Shown in pieces: positions 6,053-9,795 of a DNA stretch of 9,795 nt. Numbering within the stretch: the stretch's first letter is position 1; every line of letters starts with the position of its first letter. This stretch comes from Lysobacteraceae bacterium (GTDB lineage Bacteria; Pseudomonadota; Gammaproteobacteria; DSM-19610). Below the pieces are notes generated by a model. The model was not told where the DNA came from, ran no database searches, and saw only the letters and a list, made by a program, of their open reading frames with translations. Both the position numbers and the translations under genes were made by a program. Location of the stretch: positions 1 through 9,795 of the forward strand of contig JAIVHA010000070.1 in NCBI GenBank assembly GCA_020201295.1. The letters run 5' to 3'.

Positions 6053-6267
6053 GCGGAAAGAAAAAGATTCTGATGTTGTTTGTCGGCGATGGCGCACGCG
6101 ATTCGGGCGATGGCCTGGATGTGGGGCGACTGGCCGAGGTTTTGCGAGCCCGTGGGGGCGAGGTTGAGGAACAGGTGCTGGGGGCGGATCCGACGGCTGT
6201 GCTGGATTGCCTGCAGGATGGCGTGCTGCCGTTGGTCTTTGACCGTGACCGGGCGGGGCGGCGGTGA
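6049..6267 (+). CDS. Very small protein coupled to the preceding gene
   Basis: This frame encodes 72 residues, MSGKKKILMLFVGDGARDSG onward, with one Cys at 54 in VLDCLQDGVLPLVFD and a basic end (RAGRR). It begins in the ATGA overlap of the previous gene and has no clear ribosome binding site of its own, so it would be translated by coupling. A beta-alpha start (KKILMLFVGDG) followed by a single-Cys segment and position after two DsrE-like genes make a third member of a small heteromeric complex possible, analogous to TusB/DsrH, but the similarity is too weak to name it. No terminator is visible after the stop. Confidence 0.5.
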   Translation: MSGKKKILMLFVGDGARDSGDGLDVGRLAEVLRARGGEVEEQVLGADPTAVLDCLQDGVLPLVFDRDRAGRR

Positions 6268-6365
6268 TTGCAATTTCCACGGCGGTTCGGCCTGGCGTTT
6301 GATCTGCAATGGGTCGCATGCCCCGAAATTAGTTTAACTTCTTGTATTTGTTTTTGTTTGGCAGG

Positions 6366-6381
6366 TGGCACGAAGACTGCT
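6366..6381 (+). promoter_or_regulatory. Sigma-54-type promoter candidate
   Basis: TGGCACGAAGACTGCT matches the -24/-12 consensus TGGCACRNNNNTTGCW at every defined position except one (C for the first T of TTGC). The -24 GG is at 6367-6368 and the -12 GC at 6379-6380, with the required ten-base spacing. A T-rich tract (about 6345-6360) lies just upstream, as is common at such promoters. Transcription would start near 6391, leaving a ~113-base leader before the rhodanese lipoprotein gene at 6505. An RpoN-dependent activator would be needed; none is encoded in the window. Confidence 0.55.
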
Positions 6382-6504
6382 TACCAATCAAACGTAACCC
6401 GTACACATGCATCGAGGCATGGCTCCGATAACGATGGCCCAAGGGCCGGCAGGGGTCATCAAGGTCGAGTGGCGGATTCTGGATCAGCTCGCGGAGGAGA
6501 GTAG

Positions 6505-6708
6505 ATGAATACATGGTTGAAAGTTTCACATCGCCCGCGATCCGGCGGCATGGTGGGATCGCTGCTGTTGGCGGGAGTGTTGTTGACGGGTTGCGGTGGC
6601 GAAGACACCACGACCGGATATGTCGATGTACCGGGCAGTGACCCGGTTCCAATCGTCATCAACAGCCCCGCCCAGATCGCCCAGGTGTCCGCCGCTCCAA
6701 TGGTGTGA
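6505..6708 (+). CDS. Rhodanese lipoprotein, 5' part (signal peptide and N-terminus) before frame change
   Basis: The 67-codon frame begins with an excellent ribosome binding site (GGAGGAG at 6493-6499) and encodes a lipoprotein signal peptide: basic n-region (KVSHRPR), hydrophobic core, and lipobox LTGC with the lipidated Cys at 30. After it come GGEDTTTGYVDVPGSDPVP and IVINSPAQIAQVSAA, then a stop at 6706-6708. The last part is the natural beginning of a rhodanese domain (…SPAQIAQ…NGVINTRSMVP), whose continuation lies in the -1 frame from 6699. So this is not a separate small lipoprotein but the 5' end of the following rhodanese gene, cut by a single-base deletion or joined by a -1 shift around 6691-6699. 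No classical slippery heptamer is present there. Confidence 0.7.
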   Translation: MNTWLKVSHRPRSGGMVGSLLLAGVLLTGCGGEDTTTGYVDVPGSDPVPIVINSPAQIAQVSAAPMV

Positions 6709-7796
6709 TCAACACACGGAGCATGGTTCCCGAAGGCGCCGCGATGGACGCGCTGCTGAAAAAGTACAACATCGATCCAATCAAGGACATGATCGTGGTG
6801 GCGATGGGTAACGGTACCACTGGCAACGCCATGGGCCAGGGACGAGTCTGGTATGCACTGCGTTACTGGGGTGTCGATGCGGAGAATCTGGCTATTCTCA
6901 ATGGCGGCAACCAGTGGCTGGTCACTGACAGTATGACGGCGGGCGATTTCATGGTCGCGGCGGACAGTGCACCCGAAAACGGCATCGCCACGGTGAAGAG
7001 CCTGGCCTCCGACAATACGGCACTCCAGGCAACCTTCGCGGACCTGCTCAATGTGCTTCCCGGGAGTGATTCCAATGTACTGGGCGACGGTGTGTTTATC
7101 TGGGATGCGCGCGGCATGAACCAGTACAGTGCCGGCGAGAAACTCGAGCTTGGCCAGAGCGGATGCGCATCCGCCTACTGTGATCCGCCCGGTGGCTTCG
7201 ATTACATGACCACCTTCCAGAACAGCGGCTCTCGCCAGGGGCATCCCTGGGGCACCTTGCAGCTGCAGTTTACGCGCATGCTGGATAGTGCCAAGGGCTA
7301 CGCCTACAAGCCCAAGGCCGAACTCGCCGCCTATCTGAACGGGGAGCAGGATGCCAATGGTCTCGGCGTGGTGGATGCCACCTACCAGCTGGTCGGAGCA
7401 GGCAATGCCTACCAGGATGGCGATACCATCTATGTATATTGCGAAACGACCTTCCGTGCCATGATCACCGGTATCGTAAGTGCGGCGATCCTGGGCAAGC
7501 CGACCCGTTTCTACGACGGCGCCATGGTGGAGTGGCATTCCCTGTCCTACCTGCAGGATGCCACAGGCAACTACATCCTGCCCATGGATTCGCCCTGGCG
7601 TACGGATGTGAAGTCCTTCTTCCGCCCGGCCGACGACATCAGCAAAGTGGCGCAGCGTCAGATCGACGATCCCTATGCGCTTAATGCCAATGCCATCATC
7701 AGTGCAGACAAGGCTTACAAGACCAGCACCGGCTCCTCGGGTGGTGGCAGTGGCGGTGCCGGTGGTGGCCTGCCGCCCAATCCTTGTGGTGGCTAG
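6705..7796 (+). CDS. Tandem-domain rhodanese sulfurtransferase, main part
   Basis: Rhodaneses transfer sulfane sulfur through a Cys persulfide. Numbered from the GTG at 6705 (363 residues), the first domain (about 1-80) has INTRSMVP, then GNGTTGNAMGQGRVWYALRY in place of a Cys active-site loop, so it is the inactive domain usual in tandem rhodaneses. The second has IWDARGMNQYSAGEKL (about 132-147), GHPWGTLQLQFTRML and the active loop VYCETTFRAM, with catalytic Cys246 and the Arg at 251. Extra Cys are at 154 and 159. The protein ends in a Gly-rich tail, SSGGGSGGAGGGLPPNPCGG. The frame lacks its own export signal; the lipoprotein signal lies in the +1-shifted frame just upstream, so the intact protein would be a membrane-anchored periplasmic or surface lipoprotein. 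A strong terminator follows. It is probably the exported sulfur-handling partner of the TusA/YeeE genes. Confidence 0.85.
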   Translation: MINTRSMVPEGAAMDALLKKYNIDPIKDMIVVAMGNGTTGNAMGQGRVWYALRYWGVDAENLAILNGGNQWLVTDSMTAGDFMVAADSAPENGIATVKSLASDNTALQATFADLLNVLPGSDSNVLGDGVFIWDARGMNQYSAGEKLELGQSGCASAYCDPPGGFDYMTTFQNSGSRQGHPWGTLQLQFTRMLDSAKGYAYKPKAELAAYLNGEQDANGLGVVDATYQLVGAGNAYQDGDTIYVYCETTFRAMITGIVSAAILGKPTRFYDGAMVEWHSLSYLQDATGNYILPMDSPWRTDVKSFFRPADDISKVAQRQIDDPYALNANAIISADKAYKTSTGSSGGGSGGAGGGLPPNPCGG

Positions 7797-7856
7797 TTCC
7801 CTCCTCCTGGTCCGGTACTATTCGGGCTAACCTTGACGTTGACGCACAACAACGTC

Positions 7857-7889
7857 CCCGGCCGCAACCCCCTTGCGGCCGGGTTTTTT
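7857..7889 (+). terminator. Intrinsic (Rho-independent) terminator
   Basis: CCCGGCCGCAA (7857-7867) pairs perfectly with TTGCGGCCGGG (7873-7883), an 11-bp stem around a CCCCC loop, followed at once by six T (7884-7889). It lies 61 bases after the rhodanese stop and ends that transcription unit; the cytochrome gene after it must have its own promoter. Confidence 0.93.
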
Positions 7890-7977
7890 ATGGGGCATGG
7901 GTGGGATTGCGCTACAGTAGCCAGGTCGGGCTACCCTTCGTGCCCGGCTTCAGGTTTGTCGGCTTGCGGGAGACGGG

Positions 7978-8475
7978 ATGTTCAGGTGGATGACGGCCGC
8001 GCTGGTATTGGTGGCAGTGGTGGTGGGCTTGGCCATGACCTGGATCTGGCGCGAACCGGCAGGTGATCCAGTGGCGCGTTTTCTGGAACGGCACTGGGAC
8101 AAGCCCCTGGTGGCGCAGGGTACTCCGCCGGAGGATTTTTCCGCACTCGAGGCCTCCCTCAGTCCCGGTGACTGCGCCGATTGCCACGCGCAGCAACACC
8201 AGGACTGGAGTGAAAGCCTGCACAGTCAGACCATGGGCCCCGGCATGCTCTGGCAGACCCGCGCCCTGGCGCCGGCGGAGATCGCCAAGTGCCTTGATTG
8301 CCATGCCCCCCTGGCGGAGCAGAAGGCCTTGCTGGCCATGGAGCTGGAGTGGCCGGGTGCGCCCACCACGCCGCCTCCTGATTACGTCGCGCCGGATCTG
8401 CATCGTCAGGGCCTGGTGTGTGCCGCCTGTCATGTACAGCCGGTTCTGCGCCACCTGCCACCAGTTTCCCGATGA
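7978..8475 (+). CDS. Multihaem cytochrome c, 5' part (three haem sites)
   Basis: The ATG at 7978 follows GGGAG (7968-7972). The product starts with an uncleaved-looking signal anchor (MFRWMTAALVLVAVVVGLAM) and then gives three CXXCH haem-binding motifs: CADCH at 66-70, CLDCH at 105-109 and CAACH at 148-152. DCADCHAQQHQDWSESLHSQ is typical of the cytochrome c554-like multihaem proteins. Right after the third haem site the frame leaves the family pattern (QPVLRHLPPVSR) and stops at 8473-8475. The rest of the protein continues in another frame from about 8438. This is therefore the first half of one broken, or shift-translated, gene. The role is periplasmic electron transfer; the redox partner is unknown. 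Confidence 0.8.
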   Translation: MFRWMTAALVLVAVVVGLAMTWIWREPAGDPVARFLERHWDKPLVAQGTPPEDFSALEASLSPGDCADCHAQQHQDWSESLHSQTMGPGMLWQTRALAPAEIAKCLDCHAPLAEQKALLAMELEWPGAPTTPPPDYVAPDLHRQGLVCAACHVQPVLRHLPPVSR

Positions 8476-9115
8476 TGGCCCGTCCCTGAACGGCAAGTTG
8501 CTGGAAAACACCCTCAAGGAATGGCAGGCCAGCCGTCACGCGGAGGAGGGGCGCCAGTGCCAGTCCTGTCACATGCCCGGACGCCGCCACCTGTGGCGGG
8601 GTATCCATGATCCGGCAATGGTGCGCGAGGCCCTGACCACGGACTTCACCCTGGAGCCCCTGGCCAGCGGTCGTCTCCACATCCAGGCCGTGATTCGCAA
8701 CACTGGCGCCGGTCATTACTTCCCCACCTACCTGGTGCCCCGGGTCTGGTTGCGCCTGGTGCTGATCGATCCTGCCGGTCGCGAGCGCAGCCTGCTGGCG
8801 GAACAGGTGGTGGCCCGCGATGTGGATGTCTGGCTGAAGGAAGAGCGCAGCGACACCCGCCTGGCCCCCGACGAGGCGCGCCGGCTCGAAGTGGAGATCG
8901 GTCCGCCCCCGGAAGCGGGCTGGGAAGTGGAGTTGCGCGTCGATGTGGCGCCCCGGGAGCATTACGAACGCATGTTCGCCACCGTGCTGCGCAACAACGC
9001 CGCGGATCTCGACGCCGAGGCCCTGCGTCTGCTGGAACAGGCGCTTGCCGAGGCGCGTGATGCCCGTTTCACGGCGCTGCGCGAACGGCGCCCCCTGCCG
9101 GTGATTGCAAATTGA
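8432..9115 (+). CDS. Multihaem cytochrome c, 3' part (two haem sites and C-terminal beta domain)
   Basis: This frame continues the cytochrome: SRFCATCHQFPDDGPSLNGK (haem site CATCH at bases 8447-8461), then GRQCQSCHMPGRRHLWRGIH (CQSCH at 8558-8572), then a beta-rich domain with NTGAGHYFPTYLVPRVWLRL, a signature seen in C-terminal domains of multihaem cytochromes. With the upstream frame it makes a five-haem protein. Positions 8432 (ATG) and 8063 (GTG) could be called as starts, but neither has a ribosome binding site or signal peptide, and the part before 8438 is a shadow of the other frame. Only 13 bases separate the third and fourth haem motifs, shorter than I would expect from relatives, so an out-of-frame deletion here is more likely than a one-base error. 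Confidence 0.78.
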   Translation: MYSRFCATCHQFPDDGPSLNGKLLENTLKEWQASRHAEEGRQCQSCHMPGRRHLWRGIHDPAMVREALTTDFTLEPLASGRLHIQAVIRNTGAGHYFPTYLVPRVWLRLVLIDPAGRERSLLAEQVVARDVDVWLKEERSDTRLAPDEARRLEVEIGPPPEAGWEVELRVDVAPREHYERMFATVLRNNAADLDAEALRLLEQALAEARDARFTALRERRPLPVIAN

Positions 9116-9202
9116 GACATCCGGCTGCCAGCGCTCGCCCATGCAATCGCTTCGCCGTCGGCGGAGAGTGGTTTCTTGTTGATTTAAAAGAAAATGCAAG
9201 AC

Positions 9203-9218
9203 TGGCGCGTAACCTGCA
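9203..9218 (+). promoter_or_regulatory. Weaker sigma-54-like promoter candidate
   Basis: TGGCGCGTAACCTGCA keeps the GG-N10-GC core of a -24/-12 promoter, with two departures from TGGCACRNNNNTTGCW. It shares the CTGC variant of the -12 element with the site at 6366. Transcription would begin near 9229, just ahead of AGGAGG (9234-9239) and the GTG at 9248. Score it as suggestive only. Confidence 0.3.
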
Positions 9219-9247
9219 TAGGGTAAGGTCGGCAGGAGGGTGCGGCA

Positions 9248-9508
9248 GTGAATAAAGTCTGGACAGGTGCGGTGGGGTTGCTGGCGGTGATGTGTGTGTC
9301 CCCGCTGCCGGCGGCCCTGGCGGAAACCGGCCCGAAGGCGAAGGGCGGGAGTGCGGAGAGCCGCGAGGCACCACGTTCCTCGCGCCTGCGTTTTCGTTCC
9401 GGACCGGTCTGCATGTGTTCCAACGGCCTGGGCGAGGAGGAGATCGAGGCGGCGGAACGCAAGCGCCTGGAATCCATCGTCGAGCCGCAGGATGGTAAGC
9501 GACGCTAA
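9248..9508 (+). CDS. Small exported protein with a CMC motif
   Basis: The GTG at 9248 is preceded by AGGAGG at 9234-9239 with eight bases of spacing. The 86-residue product has a classical signal peptide (MNKVWTGAVGLLAVMCVSPL, cleavage likely after PAALA at about 25), a basic low-complexity stretch (about 29-50), and then RSGPVCMCSNGLGEEEIEAA, a Cys-x-Cys pair followed by an acidic helix. The two Cys could bind a metal or form a redox pair, but there is no CXXCH haem site. I do not recognise the family. It lies between a multihaem cytochrome and another membrane-anchored protein on the same strand, so a part in a periplasmic redox complex is possible. Confidence 0.7.
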   Translation: MNKVWTGAVGLLAVMCVSPLPAALAETGPKAKGGSAESREAPRSSRLRFRSGPVCMCSNGLGEEEIEAAERKRLESIVEPQDGKRR

Positions 9509-9536
9509 TCAGTGATGGTAAACGAGGAGTAAGGTT

Positions 9537-9795
9537 ATGGTGAGAAAATGGTTGAGCGCTCTGGCCAGGCAGGTACGTCTGCTGGCGGTATTGGCTGTCG
9601 TGACGGTAGCAGGCGGGGCCGGCTGGTCCTGGCTCGTGGACTACGACGACCGGGATGCGGGCATGCTCGGCATGGGTGATATCAGCCAGGAGGGCGAATC
9701 CCGCCATGGCTGGGGCGATGAGTTCCTGGCCAATGTCCACGAACACGTACTGGCGGGTTTGCCCATCCAGGTTGCCAACGCCTGCGGTCTTGGCG
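9537..9795 (+). CDS. N-terminus of a membrane-anchored protein, right edge open
   Basis: An ATG at 9537 follows GAGGAG at 9524-9529. The frame is open to the end of the window (86 complete codons). It begins MVRKWLSALARQVRLLAVLA and continues through a hydrophobic segment (about 15-34) to WSWLVDYDDRDAGML, so it is a type II-anchored or secreted protein with the bulk in the periplasm. The visible soluble part (GDISQEGESRHGWGDEFLANVHEHV) shows several His but no recognised motif; one Cys occurs near the edge (NACGLG). It starts 28 bases after the stop of the small CMC protein and is likely in the same transcript. Function cannot be called from this fragment. Confidence 0.65.
   Translation, partial: MVRKWLSALARQVRLLAVLAVVTVAGGAGWSWLVDYDDRDAGMLGMGDISQEGESRHGWGDEFLANVHEHVLAGLPIQVANACGLG

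Noticed and set aside
5268..6371. Long overlapping minus-strand frames opposite TusA 2 and the DsrE-like genes
   Set aside because: Three mutually overlapping frames, Arg/Pro/Ser-rich, none with a motif or ribosome binding site; the plus-strand genes are better supported.
6268..6504. 78-codon plus-strand frame between the small proteins and the rhodanese
   Set aside because: No ribosome binding site, low-quality composition, and it covers the probable sigma-54 promoter and leader.
6459..7538. 359-codon minus-strand frame opposite the rhodanese
   Set aside because: Shadow; the plus strand carries the rhodanese active loop and a correctly placed terminator.
9069..9746. 225-codon minus-strand frame at the right end
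   Set aside because: Antisense to two plus-strand genes that have signal peptides and good ribosome binding sites; Pro/Ser/Arg-rich translation typical of a shadow.

Overview
The window looks like a piece of a GC-rich chromosome of a sulfur-oxidising proteobacterium, probably a gammaproteobacterium of the Chromatiales/Ectothiorhodospiraceae type. This is inferred from gene content (TusA and DsrE-like sulfur carriers, a YeeE/YedE transporter, a periplasmic rhodanese lipoprotein, a multihaem cytochrome c) and not from any phylogenetic marker. The first ~2.2 kb is clearly AT-richer than the rest and reads as an acquired, decaying island.

Layout. 1-1005: an unrecognised 325-residue protein, open at the left edge. 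1013-2220: no intact gene but several relics, mostly on the minus strand: an IS3-type transposase fragment whose catalytic Asp is changed to Asn, a short unidentified coding fragment, the C-terminal part of a BsuBI/PstI-type restriction endonuclease, and a cluster of irregularly spaced direct repeats (TTTGCARCWTATG) that resembles transposase-binding sites at a transposon end. At ~2300 the GC-rich backbone resumes.

2341-6267: a same-strand, tightly packed run: a small conserved-looking protein, an alpha/beta hydrolase, TusA-like carrier 1, a double-length YeeE/YedE (TsuA-like) membrane transporter, TusA-like carrier 2, a DsrE-like protein and two further very small proteins, the last pair joined by an ATGA overlap. 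6366-7889: a strong sigma-54-type promoter candidate, a lipoprotein signal peptide followed (after an apparent -1 frame change) by a tandem-domain rhodanese, and a textbook intrinsic terminator. 7978-9115: a membrane-anchored five-haem cytochrome c split between two frames. 9248-9795: a small exported protein with a CMC motif, preceded by a second, weaker sigma-54-like site, and the start of a membrane-anchored protein cut by the window edge.

How the parts may work together (inference): the YeeE/YedE protein would bring thiosulfate or sulfane sulfur across the inner membrane, the two TusA carriers and DsrE-like proteins would pass it on as protein persulfide in the cytoplasm, while the exported rhodanese handles sulfane sulfur outside and the multihaem cytochrome moves electrons. 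A striking feature is that two of the exported genes (rhodanese, cytochrome) are frame-disrupted and the hydrolase overruns its normal end; whether these are real lesions, recoding or sequence errors decides how much of the system works.
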